Source of the DNA: Helopsaltes ochotensis | Taxonomy: Eukaryota > Chordata > Aves > Passeriformes > Locustellidae | Assembly: GCA_013400155.1 (NCBI GenBank) | Contig: VXBM01000017.1 | Span: forward strand, 924,233-988,232 | DNA length: 64,000 nt | Direction of reading: 5' to 3' | Shown here: positions 27,601-42,465 of the stretch, one piece after another | Position numbering within the stretch: position 1 is the first letter of the stretch | Layout: each line of letters opens with the position of its first letter | The notes under the pieces: generated by a model | Told to the model about the DNA's origin: nothing | Seen by the model: the letters and a program-made list of their open reading frames with translations, nothing else | Databases searched by the model: none | Translations under genes and position numbers: made by a program

Positions 27601-30600
27601 TGATTAAACCACAGTAGAAAGCTGCAATCAGAGTTTTTTGCTGGAGGGAATGTTGTACTTAGTACAGTGTAAAAATTTGTAATGCATGCTGACGTGCACT
27701 ACAAGTCTTGGGGGAGGGTATCAAAAATGAGATATCCAGACTCTTCAAGGCAATAGGGTAAGGAAAAATAGATCAGGATTTCTGCTTCATCTGGACCCAT
27801 GAAGCTTTATGTGTTTTTGAACATTGCCATTCTGAGTCCATACACAAGAGGATCATATTTTCATCCCCATTTTTACAGTGTTGATGCATATAACTTTAGT
27901 TATGGTGGATAACGCATGAGACAGAAGTTCTTATGGTGAAATCTCAGCAGTCCCAAGTTCAAACATGAGGAAACACATGTGTATTACAACAAAGCTGAAA
28001 AGGCAGTGAAGGTGTCAAAGAAAGTGCTCACAAGGCAACAATTTATCATATACCTAAAAACTTGCTCCCTCTTTACTGAGGAAAAAAAAGTAGTTTGTGC
28101 CCAGCAGCTACATGAATTAGGAAAGTTTTGTTAAAATAAAGATATAACAGACATTTCACAGAAAAAGGTCTATGTTACTGACTGTGAGGAATAAAATTGC
28201 CTACAATATGCTCATGCTTCATACTAGATCACTATACAATTTCAGTCCTGTCCAAATATTTAAATAAAATATTTTAGTGCATGGATATTTCTAAACAGCA
28301 TTGGATAATTTCTCTACTGTGCACTGAAGCACATGAATTTTTTTTTCTAGACCAGTTGAAAGATTCAGTGGCTGACTCCTAGAGAAAATGTCTGTAGATG
28401 TACCAGTTCAGAAGCATGGGATCTCCAGCTCTCTGGGATGCCTTGAAGCATAAAAGCAATGTGTCTCAGCTTATTAGAGAAGGGAAAATGGAGGAAGAAG
28501 CCTGACAGTTTTCTGGCTAGACTTAGCCTGTGTGTATTATGCCAAGTCTGCTCTAGAAAATCACGTTAGTAAAAAGCTTCTTTATGTTTCTGAACTAGTT
28601 TGGTTTCATGAAATATTAAAGATCAGCCATCAAAAGGGAACATGTCACTACAAACATTCCTCTCCCATATAGACACATCCCACAGTTAAGTGACATGACA
28701 TTAATGTCACGTTCTTGCCCTATTACTTTCTGATGATTGCTTGCTGCCTGGGCCTTTAGAGAAGTCAGGGTCTGGTTTTGAGGGTCTGTTGTTTCCTGAA
28801 CCTTTGTCTAACACAAGAGAAGTGGAGCAGGACAAGTTTTCTAGCAAAACTAAATTATTTCAGTTGATGTGAGCTGTGAAATCTGAGACACTACAGTTGT
28901 ACTAGGACATTTTGAGGGACCAAGGAACACACTTGGCAGTTGGTATTTAACTTTCATGAGTTCAAACTAATGTACACATGGCAAAACAATCTTAACTCCT
29001 CCTGTACACTGCTGAGTTGTTAATACAAAGGGAGGCATTCCAAAGGAATAAAGGCAGAGGAGTCAACCTGAAAATCACAGTAAAGTTGGCTACTCTCTTC
29101 CCACTCAGAAGAGTTACTAAGGCAGACAGCTTCCCTCTTTCGTGGCTCTGTTTAGCAAAGCTTACAAACTATCCACACACAGATAGGTAACTTCTAAATC
29201 AAACTGTCATCTAAAATACCTAGCTCAATCTTCCCTCTGGAAACACAGGGAAGAAAACAAGATAATTGAAAGCAGATCTAGGAAGATGAGTGGAATCAAA
29301 AAGAGGCTGCACAGGAGCTAGAAACATTCTTTTTGTCTGTTATAAAGTAATTTCTGCTCTTTGTCACTACACAAGGCCCCATAAAGGGGGCTCAAGCAAT
29401 ACCCTTTACTTGCATGCCTTGTTCATGCAATGATTGAAAAGCCATCGCCTAAGATCCGGAGAGATTCACTCATGAAGTAAATGACAGAACATAATGATGA
29501 GTACACTGATTCTTTTGAAGTAAAGCAAAATCCAGGACTAGAAGAAAATTTCCAAGATGTGAGTCAATTGAGCATTAGAGACTACTAGTGTATTAAGAAA
29601 CTAAAATCTGGTAAAAATAATTCAAATGTGGTACATGGGATTTGGCATTTAAAATGGACAGTTCCCACAGAGCAGGGTCATACAAATTACATTATCACAC
29701 ACACACGAAGCAGAAGCCAACATCTTCCTCTCATGATAAGAGGTTACCAGCATCCACTACATCTAGAAGTGGTTGTCAGTTTTATAATTAATCTGTACTG
29801 ACAGATCCATTAATCGGAGCAGACCACATTGCCCAACCAATGTAGGTCACAATGTTTTAACAATACCAATACAAAGCAGTCAATGTCTCAAATTACTTCA
29901 TGGCACAGCCATTTCTTTTGCAAAAAAGGCCTCTAAAAAGTTAAATCCTTGCACCTTTTTCCCTTTCATGGCAGTCTCCTATCATAAGGAAAGATCAAGC
30001 CGAGGCAGATGTGGGAAAAAGTAATTTACTATGCTAGTAAATGGTAGAGGCAAATGCTGGACTGTCAGTTGCAATTTCATCTTACAAACTGTTTCATTGG
30101 AAGTTTTATGTAGAGCAATAAGATTTCCCTGCTGCACCAAAAATAAATCTGTCCATCCAATTACCAGCAAATTATCAACTGTTAACTTCATTAGTGAACA
30201 GTAATTTTTTCCTATCCCACAGGGGGAAAGGAAGATAAAAAAACCCTACCCTTGACTGACTTGCGTTCAGTTACAGCAAAATTGTTCTCAATTCACAACT
30301 CTTCATGTGCCCAGAGTGAGTTCCCAGGTCACTATTGTGGATTGATTTTGAAAGCAACACAAAATCATGGAAACATGCGATGGCAAAATGAGCTCTGAAA
30401 GGAGAAACACTGTTGAGTCACACACACAGCTTCTCTTCTGGCTGCACTGATGCAGGTTCCTTATGTCACCCAGCAGAGACATCTGTTCTGCATCAAACAT
30501 GGCTGGCCTGAGGACACAGCCCCCTGCAACTCAAGGACATACTCTAACTCCCAATATACACTTGGGCTGCTCTCAACAGCCCCTAAGGTAAAAGTTGAGT

Positions 30601-33600
30601 TGGAGCAAGCTGGAAGGTAAAACATTCCAAATCAAAGCTACAAGTTCTTAAAGAGCATCTAACTCTTGGGGAAGAGCATCTGTTCCTTGGCAAAAACGAT
30701 ATGATTACCTACAGCCAAAGAGACCAAAGCCATCCTTGCACAAGTTTCCACTCATTCCAGGCACTCCAGTTTTGCATGCTTGTTAAAAGCTGATATGTTG
30801 AAGCTTTTTGTTCCTATGAAATACAGAGGCATCAGCCTGTATATTCTTGATTGCCACCTACTGGCATTTTACATATTAGAGTAAGGTTTACTAATACGTA
30901 CAAAATAGAAACTAGGCACCTTCAGGTAATCATTGCTGAAGCACACATGGTAAGTAATTTTCTAAATCCTAGCTTTTCTTAAGTACTGTGAACAACAAAG
31001 AAAGGAATGAAGCTTCACAAAGCCACTACTTCATGACTAATTTAAAATATTACAAACTCGAAACCTGATTTTAGAAAAAATGTAAAGATGTCCTAATAAG
31101 CCGTTTTCTTCCCACCAACTTTTACCTCCTTGATAGAAAAGTCCTCCTTCCTGCTTCATGCTATTAGAAATTTGAAACTAAAGCTTTAATCTGAGTTGAA
31201 GCTTACTTAAAAGGTCTGCAACACGAAGAGGTAGAATAAACAGCACGTAAGATTTTCAGTAGCACTTTTCACCAGAAAAATCAGGAGTACCAGGACAAGT
31301 CTCCTCCTGCACTGGTAATGCTCACTGAGAAAAATTTGTATATTCCAGTTTGCATCTTAAAGGAAACCAGAATCCTTAACCCTGCTCACCAGATACAGAA
31401 CTGGACACAAGAAATGGAAATGGTTTACACCCAAAGCTACCCAGCAAACCAGAGACATAATCAGGACAGAACGCAGGTCATCTCTACTCACTCAACCACA
31501 GGACACATTCCTAACCAGAATCCAAACTACCTTCCCAGCAGAATGACTTCACCAGGGATGGAGCCACCCTTGTAGCAACTCTGAAAGTAACCATCCTCTA
31601 CTAGGACACAACTTTGCATGACTGTCACCACAGTCAGCCTTAAGAAGCCAATAACAGCTTGGCAGAGTTCCAACCTGACCTGTCCTGTGCATTACATTTA
31701 TCCAGGCAGTTGGTCCCTCCTTTCATTCCACTGCTGCAGTGCTGAATGTCAATAAGGCAATAATCAGGTTACTCAAAACATAAGGAAAAAAAAAAAAAGA
31801 TTTATCAAGGTGTTGCAGGTTTTCCAGTAAAACCATTCTTTCTGAACAGGTCTTTTAGGCAATGTTGGAGGAACAAAATAAGAGTGTATTAAGACTCTAC
31901 CAAATTCATAATCATGCTATGGCACCAATTAGGAAATAAATTCACACAAATTACAGAAATCAAAAGTCGAAGTCAAGAGAGTGCAGATAAGAAAATCATT
32001 ATTTTTCATCTTGTGTATTTTCCTTCTTTTAATGAATCAAGACAGTGAGATTTTTACAAAGTAAGAAGAAAAGGGAATCAGTCTCTATATTGAACCATTC
32101 ATCAAAAAAAACTCCAACACAGCCTACAAACTCAAGTCCAAAGTAAAAGTCCAAAATTAGTAGATTCCTTCTCACATTACTATTCAGCCTTAGCACCCAA
32201 TTTCAGGTACTTACACACCTTAGTACGAAGTACAGACTTAAATAGCAACATACGATACTCATAGTTCCACACCTTCACAGAAATCACAAGGATTTGCAAG
32301 TTTGAAACCCAGAACACACATTAATGCATTTCAAAACAAATCACAGTACTTTGTGGAAGAGAAACTCATACTTTGAGATTTATGCAACGATCAACGGTCA
32401 ATTCTCCTAGTAGCATTTTGAACTGATATCTGATAGCTTCAGTGTAGATGCCATGATTTTTTATGTCTGATGTATAAGTGTTTCTTTGCCTTTTTAATCA
32501 ACTATTTGCTGGTAACCAGTAGCAATATTTGACAGAATTCCTAGGAAGAAGAAATCTCTCGTTTTTAATTTGCTTATTTTTAAGTAAGTTGAGTAAATCA
32601 AGAATCAATACTTCAAAAACATTTTTCACACTTGAAATCTAAAAATTCTTTTCAGCAGAACCCCAGACCTGAGGAAACAGTTTCCTAACACTGCAAAGAC
32701 CAAATCCAGAAATACTACACCATTAAACAACCACCCTTACAAGCCACCTCAATCAAACTCAAAAAAGCATTTCATTCTACCAGAGAAAGAAACTGGAAAG
32801 ATTCTCGCTGTGTATTTTTTTTCTCCAAATCTCTGCTTTCTACCCAAAAGGTTAATTTTTTGAGGAGCAACAAGAACTGTTCCAATAACATGTTCTGTGT
32901 CAGCACAGTATTCTTCTTCTTTAACTGGTGATCAGACTGTACTCCAAACAACAGTCTCCAACAGAAAGGTACTTATAAGAAATAAGCCACATTACAAAAT
33001 TCTGATTGCCACCCAGGCTATCTGCTGCTTAACAATAACATTCACATTTCCTGCCTGACAGAACACGGATCAGGACCTCCGTCAAGCCACTGGTCTGAAA
33101 ACAAGCTAATCATAGATAGGATTAAGACATAAGCATTACATTCAGAACCAGACTTTCTAAAGTTGAGAGCAATTTCACCCAGGCTTTGTAATCAATTCAC
33201 TGCCACTTCAGAAGAAAGAAAATAAATCATTACTTATTTGCTCCACTTTTATTATTTTTCTGCCATCTTCTCTGTAATCTCATAAGACTCCCTCCATTAT
33301 GCAACTATCCAAGCCATTCTTCCTTATCTCTCTTTTCTCAGCATATCAGATAGAAATCGATGGATCAAACTTCCAAGGGCAAATTTATCTTTGGTATGCA
33401 ATATTAGCCAACTTCTTTTCAAAGACTAAAGGTTGGAGCTTATGCTGATACATAGTCTATCTCAAAAAACTAATGACAGTTAATGTTGTAAGGAAAGTTG
33501 TCATTAATTGCTCTTCTACCAGGAGAGGAAGAACAGACTTCAATATTACAATCACCCCACACGAGTCTTCTTCGAATAAAAATACAGGGAGGTCATACTA

Positions 33601-35639
33601 GAGAGGCCTCTGTATTGAACCATAGACATTCAGGCTAAAACCAGGAGTTAGTCAAGTTGTATGACTATTATGGAGAGAGAAGTCTGGAAGCCATTTTTGT
33701 CAGTCACAGAAGACAGTATTGACTTATTGTCGCAACTGCTTTGAAGATCTACTAACAGAGGAAACCATGAAGCTAGACACACTCTCCAATAAAGAGTCTG
33801 AGGGAGAACAGAATATAACCACTTTAGTGAAATATTATGCAAGTAGCTGAGTGACACTGCAATGCACAATTAACCTCTCTATTTCATGTTCAAGCAGGGG
33901 GCCTTCACTTTACAGAGATAGTTTTGATAATAGCAAAAGACAAACCAAACAGAACATAAGGAATATGCTCCCAGATGACAGTGGGGAAACCAACAGGAAA
34001 AAAAAATCAAAAGGCCTCAATTTCTTGCAGCTGCTAAGAGATATATGGCACTCCAGACTTGAGATTGGCTTTATGGCATTTCTCTTGGTGAAAGCTGCCC
34101 GAGTAAGAAACCAAAGGTGCTAGAATCAGATAATCTCAAGACCACACTGACTTTAGTGAGGTAGGTATGGCTGAACTTAGCACCTGGCTGTGTCAGATCA
34201 GGCTTCATGAAAACCAAGCAGAGATACAGCTCCACTTGTACAAGCCCCAGCTGGATTCTGCCAGTGCTACTCAACTACTCTGTAACTACTCTTAGGAGTC
34301 TCCTTCCCTACAAATACTTTCCTTTGACTAGGTTATCGTTCAGTTATTCTAGAAACACAGATCCTACCCAGCCTCTGTTCAAAACATCTCGTAGAAGATG
34401 CAGGCAGCTAGATAGCTGTTGAACACACCTACATTTTCCTGTGGATACCCAGTACCCACTGATCTAACACCAGCCATCCTGTTACCTGGCCACAGCACAG
34501 GCAAAGTCAAACCTGTGCTGCAGCAGAGGCAAGTGATTTCACAAGGGGCCCAGGCTCCAGAGAGCTCTCCTGAGGTACCCATGTATGGTACATAAGTTAA
34601 ACCAACACTCCCACTCAGCCTGGCCTCCAGCCAGCTCTCCAAGTACCCAGACCCTAAATGTGTTCATTAACCAGTTACAGGATTCTCTGTAAACTGGGAA
34701 ACGAAGAGTAAAGTTTCTCAAGTCCTTCTGCTATGCTATACATAGAAACCCCTAAGAAAACGCCAGGAAAACCTCTCCTGCCGTCAAGTCCTTAAATATA
34801 TCAAGGCAAGACATATAAAAGTTGCTAGTCATATTCCTGTTAACAGGAAACAGGCACAAAAGAAAAGTTTTGGTCACACTAGCGTCCTTTGGCAGGCTCA
34901 ATAGATGATGTCAGGTCTCCCAAGTCCTAGAACAGTGGTATTCTTTCAAGAGAGAAGGTCAGACAACCACCCAAAGCCTGCTAAACTCCCAACTAGACAG
35001 CCAATATCATAATCAGAACAAAACCAAATCTAAACTCAGAAATAAGCAGTTTCCTCCCTCTGCATTACTACTAAATGAAGCAGGTAAGACTTTTATGCAC
35101 ACATGTATCTGTAGGTGTTGCACACAAGTAGAATGTGGTGGACTCATTTCTAGTGATTACTTGTAGTTTTTTTTCTTGGAGGGGGAATATTAAACAGAAA
35201 GATCTAAATTCCAGAAAAACAACACTCATGCTGTTGGATGCTAGTCTATAAAAGCAAAGGAGCATCTGACAGGCTGGCTTCTTAATCTAAATCATCCACA
35301 TTGACAACTGACAGTCCTTTCAATGAAGAACCACCTGAGTACTTAATAACAGAGAATTAACAATCTGACAATAGGTAAGGTACTTGCTCAGGCATTAGTA
35401 AGGAAACAGAGTGACACCTTACATGAAAAGCTACCTGAATGCCATTTAAACTTGTCAAATTGCAGAAAAATAGAACTTCAAAGTTATAAAATCAAGGTTA
35501 TTCATTATGTGAACTAATGTCTAATTTTCTTCAATTGCATCCATTTTACACAAGTTAAAACAAGAGAGCTCTTCTTTCTCCTGTTTGCTGGAGCTCGCTA
35601 CCCAGCACCACCAAGAGCTACTAAAATGGATTCTCAGAT

Positions 35640-37060
35640 CCTACAGCTAGAAGACACCATACCAATCACCCTTTCTAACCTCCTGTAAAACACTGATCAT
35701 ACCAGTCCCTAAATGAAGTCCCTGGTTTGACTACAGTATGCTGTCAAGGAAGACTGAAATTGCCAACAGAGAAAAATCCATGACAACTCTTAGTAAAACA
35801 CTCCAGTGGTTAATTAGCCCCATTCTTTTCAAACACAGCTCTTTCTTCTTGTCTAAACTTGTCCAGGTGCAACTTCCAGCCAGCAGCAATCACAGCACAC
35901 TTGTCAGCTAGACAGAACATTTCTGGTCCTTATATAGGTACTTCTAGACTGGTCAAGCCACCTTTAAACCTCTGCGAAATAAACTAAAGCAGATTGTGCT
36001 CTCAGAGCATGTCACTAAAGGACATTTTTTCAGACCTTTTAATCATTCTGACATTGCCTCTGATCTTCCTCCAATCTATCAGCATCCTTCTAGCACTGTT
36101 GAAATAAGAGCCAGGCACACTATTACAAAAGCAATTGCACCAGCGACAAAGGAATTACCCCTCGCCTCTCATTTAAAAGTCCCTCGTTTTCACACCCAAA
36201 GACCTCATTAATTCCTGTGGTAACTTAGGAACTAGTTATTCAGCAGATGTCGCAAATTCCTCTCAGACTCTACCCCTTCCCAAAAGGGTCTCCTGCTCTG
36301 GAACCACAACCTCTTCAGTTCCTAGATGCCAAATTTCACTTTTAGCCCTACTAAGAAGCTCCACATTTGCTTGTTTACATTTTCCTATATGGTACTACCG
36401 GCTTGGAAACCTGGTATTACAGAATACCATCTTCCTTGTTGGCACAAGACTTGGGGGAGCATAACTACAGACTTTAATCACTAATGATCTGGGGAGTTAT
36501 TCCACATTCACGTAATTAAAAAGCATTAAACAGATCTGGGAACCAAATGCTGCAGAACCTTTCTAGAAACACATGCTCAGCAATGATTCCTTGTTAATCA
36601 TCATGTTTAGAGACCTGTCACAGCTGGCCAGTTGGTAATATCATTAGTGTGTGCCATGCTAGTTCTCTATTACTTATTTCCAAAATGTCCTGTGGTAGCA
36701 AGTCAACTGCTTTAGAGATGTCTAGAGAATTTCCTTTAATCAACTAAATTTATCAAAAGAGATATCAAGCTAGTTTGACAGGATCACTTTTCCATAAACC
36801 CAACTTGACTGACATTAATTATATTACTCTTTTTAACTCTTTGCCACTCAAATCCTTTAATCAGCCATTTCATTATTTTGCCCAGGATAAACATCAAGTT
36901 GACAGGGCTACAATTACCGGATTTGTCTTGTTTTCCCTTTTCATGCATTGGCACAACATTAGGTTTCTTCCAAGCTTCTGGAACCTCACCACAAATCCAA
37001 GAACGAACATCATCATCAGGTTATCACAGAGAGACAGACATGCCATCATTTTAAAAACTG
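35640..37060 (-). mobile_element. Ancient CR1-type LINE relic with reverse-transcriptase region
   Basis: About 1.4 kb resembling, from end to end, the old amniote CR1 LINE consensus in reverse orientation. The left part matches the 3' portion. The right part encodes RT: on the minus strand near 36890-36985, one frame reads VPEAWKKPNVVPMHEKGK, the CR1/L3 RT motif seen elsewhere as VPE.WK.ANVVPI.KKG, followed by a degenerate GNYRPVSL block. Characteristic stretches also occur at 36640-36870. The frame is broken by many substitutions and indels, so the element is long dead. Divergence is plainly much higher than in the CR1 at 42040-42465, so it predates the bird radiation or is very early in it. 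Some small internal segments are unrecognisable. Confidence 0.85.
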
Positions 37061-40000
37061 TTTATGGTTGCACAGGGTAAATTGGCTCCAGCACTACATA
37101 CCTGTCACAGAATGTGCATCATGTATCTCACTGAAGCACAACTAAGCCAGGAGCAAACACCAAGAAAGGGCAAGTTAGAATGCTAGATGGCAGGTGCCTC
37201 GATCTAGGTCTCAAATTACCACAACAGTATTTCAAGTCTCCTTTGAGAGGAAAGCCCCATGCAGCTGCCTCCTGACCTGTCCATCCAACAGAAGTGGGGA
37301 GAGGACCCCTGAAATGCTGCCCTGCTTTGCATGGTTTGATCAAAGACCACAAATCAGAGCCGGTGTTGAACTGTGCACAAGTAAGCACATTTGGGAGAGT
37401 GGTAACAACTCATTACCATGAGAGGAGATGTTGTTTGCTGAAGCCTTCTAGGCATGGGCTCTAGTTGAAAACAATGCTGAGTTCTCAAAGTCAGGAGATA
37501 CAGAAGCTTAAAGATGTCAGCAAAATCTAACCCTTAATGAAAAAAAGATTAGACAAGTGGAAACCAGGCTACAAAGGGGCTTGAGGGCCTAGATGGAAGT
37601 GATAGTTGATGTAAGAGATGGGGACATGTCAAAGAGTAAGAAACGTTGTAGAAGGACAATAAGGCAGCACAGGAGAAAGAAAGCAGTTAACATGGAAGGG
37701 ATGGTGGAGCAAGATATTAAAGCAATGGTACCACTGCAAAGTCAGATGTAATTGCTTGAAAGCATGTTTCAACAGTCCCCTCCCAGCCTGCTTCAGTCAG
37801 CTTTCACAGCCTTTGCTCAGTGCTGTCAAGTGCCATTCCACTGCACAGAGGGGAACAAATATTACAGGCAGCAAGAAAATGAAACAGCTTTCAGGATGGA
37901 AACCTGGATTTCCCTACCAATCACTGCAGCCATGTGACTGTAGCTGCTATACCCTCCAGGGCTGTAACATAACCTGTGTTAACACCGGGCAGAGCCAGAA
38001 CATTTGCCTCTGACAGAAACAGTAGACAACAAAAGTCTTATTGGTGGATGTGCAGTAGGTCAAGCTTCTTACTTGCCTCCTGACATAAGCAGCATGATGT
38101 TGCATTGTTCTGAAGAGGGGAAGTCACCAACCCAAAAAACTTCATCATTTCAAAGAACCACTCTCACCCTTAAAAGCAGCCTTGGGCTTTTAAGATAGAT
38201 TGAAGATGGGGGTTGCACATTTCCAATCTCATCCCACAGCATTGCCCAAATTAATTGTGGTGAAAGAGGCAAAAGGAGGGAATAACATTTCTAACTCAGA
38301 AAAAAAATCAGGGAGCTGATGGCAGTGATGCACTATGGCAAAAAAACAGAAGAGGGGCATATTTTGAAAGGACATGGATACCTAACTTGACTGCACAAGG
38401 CCTTCAACTGCAAGGGTGACAACACTCGCAAGGGAATGAATGCTAGCTGTGCCTCGCTTTCCTGGCGACAGACACAAGCAGAAAACAATTTACTAGGTTT
38501 AATAAAACTTTATTATGCTATGTTCAAAGCATATTTCCCTCTATGTAAAACAATATCAAACCCATTGCAGACCTGGCCAAATTGGCTGGCAACACAGAAG
38601 AGATGGCACAGCTAACAGTAACCAAGCTAAACTGCTGGGACTAAATCAAACTGACAATGTCCCTTTAAGGGAACAAGCATACCCAAATAGGTCTATTTTT
38701 AAACCACTTTTGCAGAAGGTTGCCATTTCTGACACTGTTACCGGCAGCCAAGACAGCATCTGCGGCAGCAATTTAACAGAGACAGCATAGTGGCAGGATG
38801 TTCCTCTACCTCCCTCCCCAGCCTTGTCTCAGGAAAAGAGCAGTGAAGAGAGTTTAATGAATTTTGTTCCCCAAAAAACTCAAAGCAAAGCAACCAGCAT
38901 GCGCTGCATTCATCAAATGGAACAACAGTAGCCATGGCTGTACACACTCCGTGCTCTGATCTTTCAGGCAGTGGTGTTATTGTTAGTCAGACCACTTGTG
39001 GCTCTAGAATATCAAAGAGGAAGAGATGCAGCAATTCATCAGTATCTGTAAGAAATGGGTGAGATGAAACCTGCATCCAGAGCCACAAGGCAGCAGACTT
39101 CAACTCCTGGTAAAGATTGGTCTCTAGAGGACCTTTCCTCCTCTTCCCCACTCAAACAAAATTCATTCATTTTTTAGAAAGTCTGTTAGACATTAGGAAA
39201 AAAAAATCTTTTTATTGTCATGTGAAGAAACAATACTATTCCTTACAGAGTAACTTACAAGACATCACAATTTTTATATGTTCCTAAATCAATTTTGTTT
39301 ATGACTTCCATGGTCATGCCTATCTAGTATTTGGAAACACAAGTCAGAAGAGGAGATGCTGCACACCTAGGTGAAGGACCCATTTTAAAATACCTAAGAC
39401 CATATTAGACCTGGAAGAAAAAAGCCTACAAATCCTATAGGATGAAGTAATGTAAAACATAAACATAGTATAAAGCAACACTGGTGAAGAGTCAATTGAT
39501 CCAGCTGACTCATTCAAAAGTAAAATCCAAGAGATGCTCCATGCATCTGGAAGGCTGTAGTTTTAGATTAGTCAATTCACCTGACATAGCTCTTAAAACT
39601 TGCTCATGTGTAGCCTATATTCTCACCAAACAGGGAAACAGATGCTAATTAACAGCAGCGCGTCTGAAAGCTGAGTAGTTACACCCAATATCGGCAACAT
39701 TTTACGTTTCCACACTAGGGAATACAGCATTAACTTGGGTCAAGCCATCTCTGCAATTCTTCAGATTTCCTTCATGTTGTGGATCACATTTAATAGAGGC
39801 ACAACCTCCCCAACACTTTCCCTTTTCCCACTAATAGTTTTCTAACATCCCTGTGGTACCCTCAGCAGGTGCTTATGCAGCAAAGAACTACCAGAGAGAT
39901 ATTTAAACTGTTTCAGCTGCCTTTCATACAGTTTTAACCGTGTGATCAGCAAACACTACAGACCACAGCAATGCACAAACTGTAATGTCATTATCTACTG

Positions 40001-42039
40001 CAAAACTGGATGGCTACATGGATTGCAACAGTGTAGCCCAGAGTTCATAAAGCATCCTCTTCTAACCTTAAAAAGCATAATTTCCAGAGCAGAAAGTGCT
40101 TCCTTATTCATTAACATCAAAATGTCACTAATAGTGCCACTAGACATCAAGCAGCATCCTTTTGAGAATCTGGCACATTCTTCACTCCCAGCTTTCAGAT
40201 GAGTACAGCATTCGGCTGAATAGCTTTTTCAACAAATGACATGTCACAGTCTTGACACAAAAATACTTGCACCTTGTCAGTCATTCACTCACCATCAAGT
40301 TCAAATGCTCATCTTCACAAAGATGAATCTGATCTGCACTGCAGTTAATGTTAAATATGGACTCACAGAGGAAAAGACGAGTGTAAGTAAAAGTAAAAAG
40401 TAATTGTGGCAAATTGCAGAAAATACCATGTCCTTTGTGCATTAAATAGGCAACTAGTAACTTCTGTGGCACGTAGACATTCAGGCACACAGAACAACAA
40501 CAGCCAAGTGTTAGATGACAAGGATGGAAACGTAAGCTGATATGGATGGCCTCCAATTTTAAACTGCTGACCTAGATGTCCCAGCCCAAAGGTTAGCTAC
40601 TGTTTTACCTATCAAGGTTGTTATACTGCAGCCATCACTATAATATAACACAGCCAGTCAGGTACTTTATTGCCAGAGAGAAATCCATGTGTCATTTCCA
40701 ACACTCCAGTTATTTTGTTGATAGATGTATAAAACAAAGCACTATTGCCCACAGCAAGTTGCCTGTACTAGCCAAAGCATCATTCACCACATCAAACCAA
40801 TTCAGTCTGAACTAAAAAAAAGGTAAAAATTAAACATAGCCACTTCATAATTATTAAGGACAAATAATAGCAATTACTAACTTTTGTATATAATCTCTCT
40901 GGGTCTATATCACTAAAATAATTCAAATATCTTAAAGATACCTGTGAGGAAAGAGCACAAGCCACCTAAAAAACTAGTCTGGCATTTCAAAATGATGCAA
41001 AATAAATAAATTCAAAAGAGATAGTTCCTTAATACTTGCAGGTCACTTCAAAAATAACAATCTAAGATGCCTGCAATGACAAAGTTGTCCCCACTGAACC
41101 CAGATGCTAGTGGAATTAATAGTAATGCAAGATAAAAGCCACAGGAAAGGTTTTGGTTAGTATTACATTCTTTCTGCTTTTCAGAGTAATTTTAGACTTG
41201 TCTTAGCCTCATTCTCCCCCTTCCCATAGTGGGCTTTACACCGAATTCTATGGTGTATCACAACTGCATTTTTAATGGAGAACTACATTTAACAGAGAAA
41301 GCCATTTTCTAGTGTAGCACCTCTTGGACATGATGTTTCTAATCAGCCTGTTCCCAGAGTTTTTCCAGTCCTCCCAAACCACCCAGAGAAGACATTTTAA
41401 ACATCTGTACATGCCATTTTCCATGGAGATCCTGTTGGGTCATCTCACATAGCTAGAACACAAGTGAGTTTTTATCAGGCATGTCTCACTCTAGAGTTAA
41501 GGATTGGGATATATTATTCCTCTCATTTAACATTCTGTTTGTTTCTTTTTATCTTGATACCAAACACCTTAGACAATAACAGATGAAATAAACTTGTCAG
41601 TCATCATACATCATCTAAGCTGATATACAACAGTTCTAAGGTTATTGATTCTGATAGATTTTAATATCCCATTGAACAACCCAACATGATTAACTCAATT
41701 TAATTCAATGCCAGTCATTCATTACTGCGAGCTCTTAACTTCCACATGCTAGGTCAGCTGGATTTCTGTCTCCTCAGTTTTCTTTTCATCCCTGTGTCAC
41801 AGATCAGGTTACTCTATACTATGTTTGCAGTCAAAGACCTCAGGGAATCAATTCATGAGCAGCAAGTGTCAATAAAGCAGTCCCTCCATTAAAGAAGGCT
41901 TCAAATAGTCACTCTTTGAATGAAGGTGCTGCTGCTTTAATAAAAACCTCTCCACTATGGGTCATTCCCAAGACCCTATGCAGGATGGACAGCCAGGACA
42001 CACTGGGATGCTGTCTCCATGTTAAATGACAGCAGACAA
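37061..42039. other. Gene-free sequence
   Basis: No coding or repeat signal recognised. A near-palindromic TAATAAAACTTTATTA at 38500-38515 would give poly-A signals on both strands, but no gene end is seen next to it. Confidence 0.6.
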
Positions 42040-42465
42040 AAATCACAGAATCATCAAGGTTGGAAAAGACCTCTAAGATCGAGTCCAACCTTTGACCAAA
42101 CACCCCCATGCCAACTAAACCACAGCACTAAGAGTCACATCCAGTCATTAGTTGAACCCCTCCAGGGATGGAGACTCCACTACCTCCCTGGGCAGTTCAT
42201 TCCAGTGCTTGACAGCCCTGTAAGTGAAAAAACTTCTTCCTGATATCCAACCAGAACGTCCCCTGGCACAGCTTGAGGCTGTGTCCTCATGTCCCATCAC
42301 TGGCTGCCTGGGAGATGAGGCCAATCCCATCTTGCTGCGCCCTCCTTTCAGGTAGTTGTAGAGAGTGATAAGATCATCACCGAGCCTTCTCCAGACTAAA
42401 CAACCCCAGCTCCCTCAGCCCCCCTCCTCATATGACTTATTCCCTACACTCTTAGGGCACCCTGC
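42040..42465 (-). mobile_element. CR1 LINE fragment, 3' end, younger subfamily
   Basis: Typical 5'-truncated chicken-repeat-1 insertion in reverse orientation. The left end has the CR1 3' terminus (AATCACAGAATCATC, then GGTTGGAAAAGACC and GAGTCCAACC). The minus strand keeps the end of ORF2, including AVKHWNELPREVVESPSLEGF, the hallmark CR1 C-terminus. Low divergence and nearly intact reading suggest an avian-lineage insertion. The right border near 42465 fades out where CR1 similarity stops. Confidence 0.92.

Larger units (their letters stand above)
16713..35639. other. Gene-free AT-rich sequence
   Basis: Holds the MIR relic at 22385-22640, the G/T block at 24527-24618, the enhancer-like block at 24060-24480 and a small tandem repeat near 23847-23880. 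The longest gap-free open frame of the window (25685-26230, plus, 181 codons) lies here but has no recognisable domain, no start context of note and biased composition, so it is not called. Nothing else is evident. Confidence 0.6.

Noticed and set aside
36775..37080. 101-codon plus-strand frame
   Set aside because: Antisense to the reverse-transcriptase region of the ancient CR1 element.
42148..42330. 60-codon minus-strand frame as a host gene
   Set aside because: It is the C-terminus of CR1 ORF2, not a host protein.
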